A stretch of DNA of 64,000 bases, from assembly GCF_000471905.2 (NCBI RefSeq), contig NW_006498435.1:2178217-2242216 (forward strand), written 5' to 3'. The translations under genes and the position numbers were made by a program. Below are positions 11,251 through 21,499 of this stretch, piece after piece. This DNA is from Amborella trichopoda (Eukaryota; Streptophyta; Magnoliopsida; Amborellales; Amborellaceae). The notes under the pieces were generated by a model. That model searched no databases and was not told the DNA's origin. It saw nothing but the letters and a program-made list of their open reading frames with translations. Every line of letters begins with the position of its first letter. Position 1 is the stretch's first letter.

Positions 11251-11795
11251 AACTTCTCACCATGGATTCCGTATCAACAAAGGGGCCCTGAAGCCATACG
11301 TCTGCCATCTAGCAGATATCCACTGCCACCTTCTCTGAGTCGAACACCTTCACCCAGATGCCTAATGCTCAGACGCACCCCAAAATCTGGGACCTAACAA
11401 CCAACCCCAACATAAGACATGGCCTCCCAGCGAAACACACAAGAAAGAAAATTCTCTGCACATCCTCCTCCAACAGGAGATGCAAGCAAGGAACTTTATC
11501 GAGACAAAAACTGCCTTCACGCTCTCTGTCCTATACCCATTTTATAAAGGTCATAGGCCCATCATAAAAGCTCGCTGCTTCTTGAGCAGCACGTCATCCA
11601 ACCACACGAACACGTGTCATCACAACGGTGCCTCCTTGGACCGCCATTTAAACCTTCTGACGCCTCGCGTCCCAGGCGTCACTCTCGAAACGTTACGATC
11701 AAATTTTCTGCTGCCCTGCTGCCAACTAGTCATCATCAATGGATTGCATGAAGGATCTCTTCTGCCGCCCCATCTTCCAAGTGTCCCTCTCTCTT
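11251..11795. other. Left part of copy A, no recognised feature
   Basis: About 545 bp between the Tat LTR and the first minisatellite. I see no coding potential and no counterpart in copy B, whose corresponding part is absent at the Tekay junction. Confidence 0.4.
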
Positions 11796-11799
11796 ACAC

Positions 11800-12640
11800 A
11801 TCCCGTCTAGGTCACCAATCGCCCCCGCGGGCATCAACACTTTACCTTGCATGGACAAATCCCACCTGGGTCACCAACTGCCCTCGCGGGCATCAACACC
11901 TCACCCTGCGTAGACACATGTCGTCTGGGTCACAAGCCAACCCCGCGGGCATCAATAGCCTACCCTGCGTGGACACATCTTGTCTGGGTCACAAGCCGCC
12001 CCCGCGATCATCAACACTCTACGCTACTCCAACACATCCCATCTGGGTCACAAGCTGCCCCCGCGGGCATCAACACCTTACCCTACGCAGACACATCTTG
12101 CCTGGGTCACCAGCCGCCCTGGGGGCAACACCCTACCCCGTGCGGACACATCCTGCCTGGGCCACCAGCTGCCCCCACAGGCATCAACACCTCACCCAGT
12201 GCGGACACATCCCGTCTAGGTCACAAGCCGCCCCCGCGGGGATCAATAGCTTACCCTGCGTGGAGACATCCCGCCTAGGTTACTAGCTGCCCCTAAGGGC
12301 ATCAACACCTTACCTAGCGCAGACACATCCCGCCTGGGCCACCAGCTTCCCCCACGAGCATCAACACTCTACCCTGCATGAACACATCCTACCTGGGTCA
12401 CCAGCTGCCCCCGCGGGCATCAACACCCTACCTTGCGTGGACACATCCCACTTGGGCACAAGCTGCCCCCATAAGCATCAACACCTTTCCCTACATGGAC
12501 ACATCCCACCTGGGTTACTAGCCACCCCCGTGGGTATCAACACTCTACTCGGTGCAAACACATCCTGCTTGGGTCACTAGCTGCCCCCGCAGGCATCAAC
12601 ACGCTACTCCGTGCGGACACACCCCGCTTGCGTCATCAGT
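11800..12640. repeat. 58-59-bp minisatellite, about 14 units
   Basis: Units contain GCCCCCGCGGGCATCAACAC followed by a CGTGGACACATCCCGCCTGGG-like half. Repeat starts at 11,832, 11,891, 11,950, 12,009, 12,068 and so on to about 12,594. They are imperfect, with many transitions. Open frames of up to 268 codons run through it only because the unit lacks stops. Confidence 0.95.
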
Positions 12641-13084
12641 CATCACATCAACTGGCAACCCAGCCGCACCTCCATACTACATCTGCAAGGTTCATTGTTC
12701 TAGTGAAACCCTAAAAAACAAGAAGCCGAACGCTATGGCATCCATCGCGAGTAAAAGAAAAAGAGCTTCAAGCAGACATAACCACCAAAGCTATGGGTAA
12801 AATCGCCCAAAAATAAAGAAAACAAGCATAGAAAAAATCCGCAAAGGCACCATGAGTAAAAATGACAGGCAGGCATGGCCACGAAGACATGAGTGAAAGA
12901 GTCCTGAACTAAAGAAAATCGGGCATGGTGAAAACCCGCAAGGGCACCATGAGTGAAAATGCAAATCAAAAGGGTAGACGTGACCTTGAAGTCACGGGTA
13001 AAAAAGCCTCAACAAAAGGACTTGGTGAAAACCATTCCCGTGGCTCCACTTCCACCCAATTCAAGTGAACCCGCAAGGGTGCTT

Positions 13085-14010
13085 GAGCAGACTCTAAACT
13101 TCGACCCATGTGTGAACTCTAAATTCTCTAGCCCCTATGCCAACTCTAAACTTCGGTCCGTATGCCACCCTCTAAATTCCGGCCCCTATGCGACCTCTAA
13201 ATTCTCTGACCCCAAAAATCTCCAACCCCTTTGCCACCTCTAAATTTCAGCTCCTGTGCCAACTCTAAAAACTTCGGCCCCTGTGCTAACTCTAAATTTC
13301 CAGCCCCTATGCCACCCTCTAAATTCTGGCCCCTGTGCCACCTTTAAATTCTCCGGCCCTTGTGCCACCTCAAGATTTCGGCCCCTGTGCCAACTCTAAA
13401 TTCTAGCCCTTATGCCAACCCTCTAAAGTCCAGCCCTGGTGCCAACTCTAAATTCTGGCCCCTTTGCCAGCCCTCTAAATTTCGGCCCCTGTGCCACCCT
13501 CTAAATTCCGACCCCTATGCTAACTCTAAACTCTGGCCCTTGTGCCGACTTTAAATTCTCTGGCCCCTGTGCCAAACTCTATACTCTGGACCATGTGCCA
13601 CTTCTAAATTCTGGCCCTTGTGCCAACTCTAAATTCCGACCCCTGTGCCAACCCTCTAAATTCCGGCTCCTGTGCCACCCTCTAAATTCCAGCCCCTGTG
13701 CCAACTCTAAACTCTTGCCCCTATGCCAAATCTGAATTCTCCAACCCCTGTGCCACCTATAAATTCTGGCCCCTGTGCCACCTTTAAAAATTTCGGCCCC
13801 TGTGTCACCTCTAAAATTCTTTTGCCCCTATGCCAACTCTAAATTCTAACCTCTATGTCAACTCTAAATTCTCTGGCCCATATGCCACCTCCAAACTCCG
13901 GCCCCTATGTCAACTCTAAGTTCTCCGGCCCCTGTGCCACCTCTAAATTTTGGCCCCTCTTCCACCTCTAAAATTTCTGGGCCCTGTGCCACCTTTTAAA
14001 ATTCTGGCTC
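13085..14010. repeat. About 27-30-bp minisatellite, about 30 units
   Basis: Unit consensus close to GGCCCCTGTGCCAACTCTAA plus ATTCC or ATTCT, varying by indels. Copy B has only a handful of related units (33,755-33,990), so copy number differs strongly between the two blocks. Confidence 0.95.
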
Positions 14011-16010
14011 CAACATCAATCACCAACATTCAGGGCAAAGTCTCCTCAAAAAAGAGACCACCTCAGAGCCCCTCCATATTAAGCCCAAACTTTTCAGGAC
14101 AGGCCAACTAAACGCCCCCGACTAGGCAAATAGGATGGGAATCAAAGAGGTTCCTTGCTTGTCAAAACAAACCCACCACCAGGAGTTTCCGTTGGTCAGG
14201 GATAACACCCACAAAAAAAGGCACCCATCAACTGCATCACCAAATCTTTTTAGCTAGGTAGGGACAACTCCCTCAAAAGGCACTCGCCGGCTCCCTTTTC
14301 TTTTTTAGCCAGGTTGTGATAACGCCCTCAAGAGGTATCGCCAGCTCCCCTTTTTTACCAGCCAGGTTGGGAGAATGCCCACAAAAAAAGGCATCCGCCA
14401 GCTAGAGCATCAAAAGTTCTCGTTGATACGGAGTCGTAAGCCCCCCCACAAGGAAATCTATCAGCGCTATCTCCTAGAAAACAAATTATGGCATAACTCG
14501 GAGAACAACCCTCAACAAGGCACCGGTCTGCTAGAAACCACTTTGATCACCCCCTGGTCAAGGGAAACACTCAACAAGGTCTACTTCTCATGGACTGCAC
14601 CAATGTCAGTCAAGAAAAAAAACTATTTACTGAGAGGAAATAAACACGTCTTAGTGAGGATTCATCAGATGAACTTCGACGATAAATTTTTCATTCCGAA
14701 TGTTACACTTCTCTCTTCTCTCGAAGCATAACATCCATCGAGGCAAGTTGTTACACGTCATTTTTTATGTACTTGCACCTCCCATGCAAACAAGGAGAGA
14801 GCCAGAAACTACCTGGTCCGGTGGGTACATAAGACACCGGCAAGCCAAAGTTGTGCCGTAAAATAAAGCCTCGAGCTATACGACATGGGTACGATGCCAT
14901 CGCACCAAAGAAGGACATTACAACTGTAGCCCTATGCTAGCGACTTCAAAACTATACTAAACCACAACTATCACATTCAGAATGACGAAAAACCCCTGGA
15001 GACCAAATTTGGGCTCAATCAGACCACTCAAAAGAGGTCTACACCATTGTGGCCTCGCAACATGTGAGTTTCACACTAGCACGGTGTGGCTTCACCAAAC
15101 CAGTACCCAAGCATGGAGACTGCGCCATTGTGTTTCAGGAGCAGTTTCGAGGACCCATGGCACCTTCAGCTAGAACTAGGAAAAGATCAGATCAAAATAT
15201 GTTCTAGATCACGCCAGCCTTGTCATTTTGACCTAAGGCGTGCACTGTGGCGCGACCTAGAGTCAAATTTCCCATGGAAAGAAGGTGCCTTCAAAACCAG
15301 GGTTTAGGAAGAAGAAGCCTCGAATTCAGTGAAGCACAACTTAACATCCATGCATCAGATCACCCTGGGGATGAGTTCAATGCAACCACCTCGCAAAGAG
15401 CTGCAAACTGGTATAACTCTCGCATTCAATCCAAGGTCCGATGAATGCAAGTCTCAAGTTAATGAAGAAGTAAATTCGCTCGGTTGCTAGAATCCCTCTT
15501 TTCGGCGACCTCCCAAATTAAGCGAAAACACAAACTAGAACCAAATCAGCCAAAACGTAGTGCAAAATGACTGCGACTGTCTCCTCTCTCATTTACAAGG
15601 AGAGCTAAGAGCCAGAACATCATAAGTCAAACTGCATTGGCAAACAAAGTTCATGAATCTAGCTGGACTTCCACCCCAAGGGAAAAAGGCCACCTTGGCA
15701 TGATTAAAGAGCATCAAAATGCTCAGAATCCTAAGGCCATTGAAGATATGCTGAAAAATCATTTGGACCATCGCCACAAGTTGCAGAAAAAGCTTCCAAG
15801 AACTGGCCATGGTGGAATGATCTCCATGCAGGGATGGCTTCGTCATTAGCAGAAAATATCTTAAGAACATTTTGGCCATTGTGCCTAATTTCAGGATTTA
15901 GCCCTAATTTCTTAAATTGTAATTAAGCTTTGTTTTTTAGCGTTCACCCAAGATTAAGTCACTTGTAAACGGAATGGACTTTTAGTGGGACGTTCTTGGG
16001 CGAAGTATTT
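14011..16010. other. Unique part of copy A, conserved in copy B
   Basis: Collinear with about 33,990-35,990 in copy B. Shared markers are GTTCTCGTTGATAC (14,413 / 34,465), CATCCATCGAGGCAAGTTGTT (14,731 / 34,770), and a segment ending TTAAATTGTAATTAAGCTT (15,912 / 35,948). There is no coherent protein on either strand. Confidence 0.7.
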
Positions 16011-16016
16011 ACCCAT

Positions 16017-16023
16017 TATAAAA
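16017..16023 (+). promoter_or_regulatory. TATA-like box on the + strand in copy A
   Basis: TATAAAA in ACCCATTATAAAATAGAGGC. The homologous place in copy B (36,003-36,010) reads CTCTATATAAGC. Conservation of a TATA-like core in both diverged copies suggests a real promoter, on the strand opposite to the one I assign to the element. Confidence 0.4.
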
Positions 16024-16689
16024 TAGAGGCATTACGTTTGTTCCTCTCATCGTTTGCTTCTGAGTCCTTAATTCCGTCGAGAGGAGGGAGAAAACTTTGA
16101 GGGAGAGAAAATACTCCTAAGTGTAAGGGTCTACAAACACCTTCGAGTGCGAGGACCCATCCTCCCTCTCTCCTAATCCTGGTCACACCCAAACCTCTCT
16201 CTCTCTCTATCCCTTACGCGACACATCATCTGCCCCGTACAACAACTAACGTCCACAATAGAAGCACGGACACAAGCTAACCCATGAGCTCCAACCCTAG
16301 GGTTCTCTCACACCCCTCCATCGGCCAGCTAGCCCCCACTAGAGGATAATCACAAGGAGGGACAGTCGGATCGCATACTAGTCCTAAGAGACATAAAGAG
16401 AGTAGAGAGGTTGCGAGTTTGAAGAGAGTCCTTGTCTAAACCATGCTGGCGCATAGCCGGAGGGCTTTGTGATTGTTCTAAGAGGGTTGACCGCTCAGAC
16501 GTGTCCCTCTAACCCCAAGCGACGAGGCTAACATCCTAAAGCTCCCCCAATGTCGAAAATCTCTCTCGTTGTTAGTAGCTATTCTCCCACAAGAGCCCCT
16601 GCACCCGCATGCACCCCACACCGATGTGCACCCCCTCGTCCGTGCATGAACGACACCACGATTGTCCAATAGAGGGTTATCTCCTGACC

Positions 16690-17124
16690 CCCAAGAACCA
16701 GGTCTGAGCAGTGAGACGAAAGAGGGGTGGATAGGGTGTGAGACAAGAGAGAGGCGAATAGGGTGTTAAATGAGAGAAGGATAGATAAGGGTTAGATGAG
16801 AGAGGGGTGCATAAGGTTAAAGAAATGAGAGAGGGGCAGGCAGGAGTAAAGAGATGAGAGAGGGGTGAATAGGAGAGAGACCGAGAGAGGGGGGGATAGG
16901 GTGTTAGATGAGAGAGGGGCGGATAGGGGTTAGATGAGAGAGGGGCATTTAGGATGTAAAGAGATGAAAGAGGGGCAGACGTGAGAGAGATTGAGAGAGT
17001 CAAGAGAAAAAGAGAGAGTGGGGTAGACGCGCTTAAGGCGCGGCTCCATCACTTGACAAGAGGGAAAGAGAGAGTAGGAGAGAGAGGAAGGAGCTGACCC
17101 GCACTAGGTACGGGTCCAGGTTTG

Positions 17125-17158
<34 letters not shown>

Positions 17159-17540
17159 AAGAGAGAGGTGAGGCTCGGACCCTCTGGTTAGAGTAAAGAA
17201 GGAGAGAGAAGTGAGAGAAAGATAGAGGAAAGAGAAAGAAGAGAAAGAGAAAGGAGAGAGAAAGAAGAGAAAGAGAAAGGAGAGAGAAAGAAAGAGAGAT
17301 GAGATAGAAAGAAGAGAAAGAGAAAGAGGGAGATAAAAGAAAGATATGTGAGAGAAAGAGAGGAGAGAGAAAGAATATAAAGAGAAATAGCAAGAATAGA
17401 GAGAAGAGAAGAGAAGAGAGAGACAGAAGAGATTTGAAAGAGAAGAAGAGAGAAAGAGAAAGAAGAGAGAAGAAAGAGAATGAAGAGAGAGAAAAAGAGA
17501 AGGAAGAGAGAGAGAAGGGAGAGAGGAGATAGAGAGTGGA
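16690..17540. repeat. GA-rich repeats, copy A
   Basis: The first half is a short-period minisatellite around GATGAGAGAGGGGCGGATAG. The second half is almost pure GA/GAAA. Copy B has the equivalent at about 37,880-38,620. Long Leu/Ser-rich frames on the - strand here are artefacts of composition. Confidence 0.9.
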
Positions 17541-17639
17541 CTTAGAATAGGCTTGAGCCTAGATGCACCTTTGTTAGTCCCTTTGTACGCGCATATGAAA
17601 GAGAGGTTTAAGCTTCGGGTCAAGGTTAGGGTCTAGAGG

Positions 17640-17950
17640 TCTAAGTACCTAGCTAAGGTGGGTTGGGTTGAGCTATGGTGTTCAGAAACTAGGGTGTATT
17701 GAATTGGGTAAGGTATATGATAACTAAGGTGTATGGGATGCTATGATGCATGGGACACCATGGTGTATGGGGTAAGTAGGTGTAGGCTAGCTAAGGTAAG
17801 GTATATGATGCTATGGTGTATCATGCACTATGGTGTATAGTGTAGAGTAGGGTGTAGTATAGCTAAGGTAAGGTATAGGGTGTATGGATTATGATTGGAA
17901 GGTATAGGTTCTAAGGTGTATGAAAGCTAAGAATCCTAAGGAGTTTGGGA
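17640..17950. repeat. GGTGTATGGG-type degenerate repeats, copy A
   Basis: Loose tandem repeats of CTAAGGTGTATGGGATGCTA and related words. The counterpart in copy B is at 38,700-38,940. Confidence 0.75.
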
Positions 17951-18049
17951 TTTGGGATTTGGGGTTGGGAATCCTAAGGGAATTCGAATTTTGAGGTTCT
18001 AGGGAGTGTAGGGTTCCTAGCAGTATTTTCTCTCTCTAGGAAATGTTTC

Positions 18050-19531
18050 TCTCTCCTCCCATCTTGAGTCTTGAACTTGAAAGCAAAGCAAAAAAAGAAA
18101 ACCTAAGCCTTGTAATTCTCAAGCCTTTCTCATTAATTTTCAACACTTTCAAGAGAGATCAAGAGAGAGTATTATAAATGACTTAAGTTCCTTAAATAAA
18201 AAAATCACAAAACAAGGGTGGAATGTTAAAAAAACTACCAAAATTGTCAAAAAATACACATTTATGAATTAAAATATCAATCTCGTTTTTGGACCAAATG
18301 ACAAAAATACCCCAAGGCACTTTTCAACAAACGACAAAACCATCCATCCATGAGGGGCCTCTTGTCATTGTTAGGCCTCGAGAGCTTTTTCTGATGCTTA
18401 CGGTGGTAATTCCGACGATCAATTATCGTATAATCGATGCTTGAACTATTGCGCATGTTTTGATACCCTTTTATCATCTTGAAACATATTTTTAAGGAAT
18501 AACCCAAACTCCGGCCAAGTTCCATAAACTTGTGATTTTTCAACAACCAATCCAGCATGATCGATGATGTTCCAAGCCTTGATTGTGATCACAAATTGAA
18601 GATGATACTATCACGATCATTTTGTGCTAAATTTCATCCATTTTGGTCTTTGTTTGAGCACGTTCCAATTTTGGGAAGTCATCAGAAAATGGGATTTTGG
18701 TGACCGAAAAAGTATACCATCATCAACCTCAAAATTCGTGTCATCCAACCTCCAATTATTCATAAAAACTATATCAAATTGTAGCTCTTCGATGCATGGC
18801 CATAATGGACCCATAATTGCCACGATTTGACATCGAGATCTTGATATGGCCTCTCAAAGAATTGGATGTTCTTCTTTTAAAAGTATGAATTTTCATGTTT
18901 CGATCCCACATTCTTTCTAGAAATTCTCTCATTTTGGGCAACGCCATGATGCAAGCCATATGTCAAAATGAGTGGTCGTCGAGAATTAGCTCGTGTTCGA
19001 ATTTGAGCTTAATTGGACTTAAAACGAGCAAGTTATAAGCATTTGAAAATCATCCTGAAATGAGAAAACACAATATCCATAAATAGAACCTGGTTCGTCG
19101 AGGCTGCACCGCAAGTGTGAAACTACCCTTTTATGATAAGTTAGGCCCATAATGATCCTGGAGTGTCTGATTTAGCCTAAATTTGGTACCTAGGGGTTTT
19201 TTGACATTCTGGATCCAATGGCGGTGACCTGATATTGTTTTGAGACCCAAAAAATAGGGTTATAGAGGGTTCATTTTCAGCATGAAAGTAATTGGATTTG
19301 AAAGCCAAATTTCGTCTTGATCATCTCAAAACTTGTCGAAAGCCAAGTTACAGGAGCCCTTAGGATATCAACAACTACCCTCTCAGGCAATTTAAGGCCA
19401 TTTTGACACTTCTTCAAAGGTCACCTAATATTAGACTTATTGCTAGAATGTTCCTGTGGTTTAGCGACCTCTTGGGCGCCAGTAGCATCAGGTTACTACT
19501 GGCTCTCTCTTTATTCGCCCCAGGGATTACA
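18050..19531 (-). other. Terminal 1.5 kb of copy A (probable U3-R of a - strand LTR)
   Basis: Collinear with 39,010-40,503. In copy B the - strand reads CTCTATATAAGGAACTTAAG at 39,154-39,173, a good LTR-type TATA context about 1.3 kb inside the putative LTR start. Copy A has a decayed version at 18,183-18,202. There is no coding sequence. Confidence 0.5.
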
Positions 19532-19766
19532 AATACATCAAAAATGACATATAATAAACACTAGCTGGTTTCTCCCCTGATTGATTGAATCCTTGAACAG
19601 TTAGGCTTGTCGACTCGAGCAGCTCAACATGCATCCCAATCCCAAAAAGTATTCTCTTAGGCATAAGGTTCATTGTGGATCCTCCATCCAACGTGATTCC
19701 ATTGATAGGGCAACCATGCATCTCACCAGTTATGAGGAGAGGTTGGTTATGAAACCTCTCATCCAA
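19532..19766 (-). pseudogene. Ogre/Tat-like retrotransposon protease, truncated by copy A
   Basis: On the - strand it reads LLITGEMHGCPINGITLDGG and then STMNLMPKRILFGIGM. This is an aspartic protease with D-G-G in place of the usual D-(T/S/N)-G, followed by SLTVQGFNQSGEKP, a tail typical of Ogre/Tat-type protease. The frame runs into the TGTAATCC end of copy A at 19,531, and nothing downstream (RT, RNase H, integrase) follows. The gag parts of the same element continue to the right. Confidence 0.7.
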
Positions 19767-19990
19767 CTAAAGGTCATCAGAGAAAGTGATAGCCTTGCAA
19801 CTGTTAATGATTGTAGGGCCTACCTCAATAAGCTCAATCTCAGCCTCATATATGAGAGAGCCTACACTATGGTCATACAAAATTCATTTGATAACATGAG
19901 AGAATCATAGACACTCAAAAGAGAAGGGAGTCTCCTCAAGTGCCCAATCACATCGTATTTGACTTTATCAACTTCAGGAAAGATGACTCC

Positions 19991-21291
19991 TTAGTTCACC
20001 ATTGGTTTTGGAGGGACAGGTGGTAATGAAGTGGTTTTTGAAGGGGAAGGATTTGCTACACCTTCTAAGGAAGGGTCCGTTCTAATGGTGGGAGGAGGAA
20101 GAGAGGGCTGGATAGGTTGCACAATCGGAGTATGTGTCGGTATGACATGACAATATGAAGGTTGTGATGGTTTAGGATTTTGAGGAATGAGGGTGAAGGA
20201 TTTAGGTAAGGGACTAAGAGTGGTCCCAGGTGGTTCTTGAATGGGAATAGGTGAATTTGGATATGGAACCAATTGTGGTCTGGGGTATTTTAGGAGTTTA
20301 GGTGGAGCTGGTATTTGAATTAGTTTAAGTCTCTTTCCTGACCGCAGCTGCATCTAACGTGCTTCCCTCATGAAAGACCAGTATGTGGTATGCTTCATAA
20401 TTTGAAAAACTTTCTCCTTTTGAGATCTTCCATAATTCCCCCATGTCAGGCTCTGCTGGCCATTGAGGCTTTTTCTCAGGCTTCGGGTTTAGAAGTCGAT
20501 TGTACACCTCTTCTAGAGTAGGATAAGGCTTGTTCTTTTTAGCGACAAAGGCCATAGCATCTCCAACATTCAAGAATTCGGCCTCTTGAGTGACTATCTA
20601 CCTTAACTGCTTGCTATGTCATTTACTGGTATTGCAGAGTTTAGGCTCTTAGTAGTTTGAGCTCTTCACTAAGAGCCTCAAAATTCGAACACTCCAAAGT
20701 GAGTTCAGAGAGAGACATTGAGAGAGAAGAAGGGTTTGAAGAATCGGGTGTAGAAGAAGGGACACAGCTTTTGGGGTCATTACTTAAATTGAACCGAACC
20801 AAGTAGCTTTTGAGGTCATCACCTAAATTAGATTCAACGAGGCTTTTAACGTCTTCACTCTCATTGGACGTGATCGAGGATCTTTTAATGTTGTAACCTT
20901 TGTTTGACGATTGCAGGGGATCTTTAAGGTCTTTACCCTACATGGACCGTTGAGGGGTGTTTTTAGAGTCTTCACCTTTGTTAGATTGTTCTGGGGTGCT
21001 TTTAATGTCCTCACTCATATTGGACGGGTTTTGAATTGCTTGCATTGTTATGTATTGCCCACCCTCATCAAAAAGGACTTGCCTTGGGATGAAATCATAC
21101 AAAGTGGGAAGAGGGGGAATAGGATGAAGGAATGCTGTTTCAATTGGCAATTGGGGCAGTTTCACTTTTCGATGTTGAGCTTTTGAAGACCTTTTACTTT
21201 TCTTCTTTTTCTTAACAGGTACGGTCTTATGAGTTTGTGGTACAGGTACCACGTTTGCTTGTCGAATTGCCTCTCTCTTGAGGATTTTCAT
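19991..21291 (-). pseudogene. Gag-to-protease linker of the Ogre/Tat-like element
   Basis: Frames on the - strand at 20,573-19,991 and 21,291-20,823 are basic, proline-rich and repeat-bearing, including KKKKKSKRSS, YDFIPRQVLF, MAFVAKKNKPYPTLEEVYNR and MQLRSGKRLKL. They lie between the zinc-knuckle-like motifs and the protease and have no recognised enzymatic domain. Stops and frame changes separate them, so the element is inactive. Confidence 0.55.
20823..21020 (-). repeat. About 51-bp (17-residue) tandem repeat in the gag-protease linker
   Basis: On the - strand, four to five units of about 17 residues of the form SN..(G/S)ED.K(N/S)(T/P)., for example SNMSEDIKSTPEQ, SNKGEDSKNTPQR, SNKGYNIKRS and SNESEDVKS. 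The period of about 51 bp keeps the frame, so expansion occurred while the protein was coding. Confidence 0.75.
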
Positions 21292-21499
21292 TTTAGCATG
21301 ACCATAGTGCTCCTGTCATGACTCGAGTACTTTGACAGGGGTTTGGGGAACATGAACTTCCGAGGTTCACCACCAAGAACATGAACTTGCTCAACCAACG
21401 TATGTAACAAGGCTTCAAATGAGGTGGTGTGTTATCGATTAACACTTCACCATTTCTTATACACTCATCTAAGATGGCTTAGAATCCCCAACAGTAGAA

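Larger units (their letters stand above)
11251..19531 (-). mobile_element. Copy A of a large minisatellite-bearing LTR/leader block
   Basis: Non-coding block sharing diverged but collinear sequence with 33,030-40,503 (copy B). Shared parts in order: a CATCAACAC minisatellite, a conserved block (12,740-13,080 / 33,400-33,745), a GGCCCCTGTGCC minisatellite, about 1.9 kb of unique sequence, a TATA region, GA-rich sequence, GGTGTATGGG repeats, and a final 1.5 kb. The right end is ...GGGATTACA at 19,531, and copy B ends ...GAGGTCACA. Read on the - strand, both therefore start TGT(A/G)A, as an LTR would. The right end interrupts the protease frame of the neighbouring element. I interpret it as LTR plus leader of an Ogre/Tat-like element, into which the Tat element at the left inserted at 11,250. 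The ATG-led frames inside it are products of the repeats. Confidence 0.5.

Noticed and set aside
11480..12286. Open frame of 268 codons, and the overlapping 143- and 79-codon frames
   Set aside because: They run through a 58-59-bp minisatellite in all three + frames. The repeat simply lacks stops, and no start context or domain supports a protein.
11800..14010. Possible CRISPR-like array
   Set aside because: The repeats are directly adjacent minisatellite units without unique spacers, in nuclear plant DNA.
16677..17623. Leu/Ser-rich - strand frames (196, 114 and 108 codons)
   Set aside because: They are translations of GA-rich low-complexity DNA. The apparent membrane-like content comes from CTC/TCT codons.
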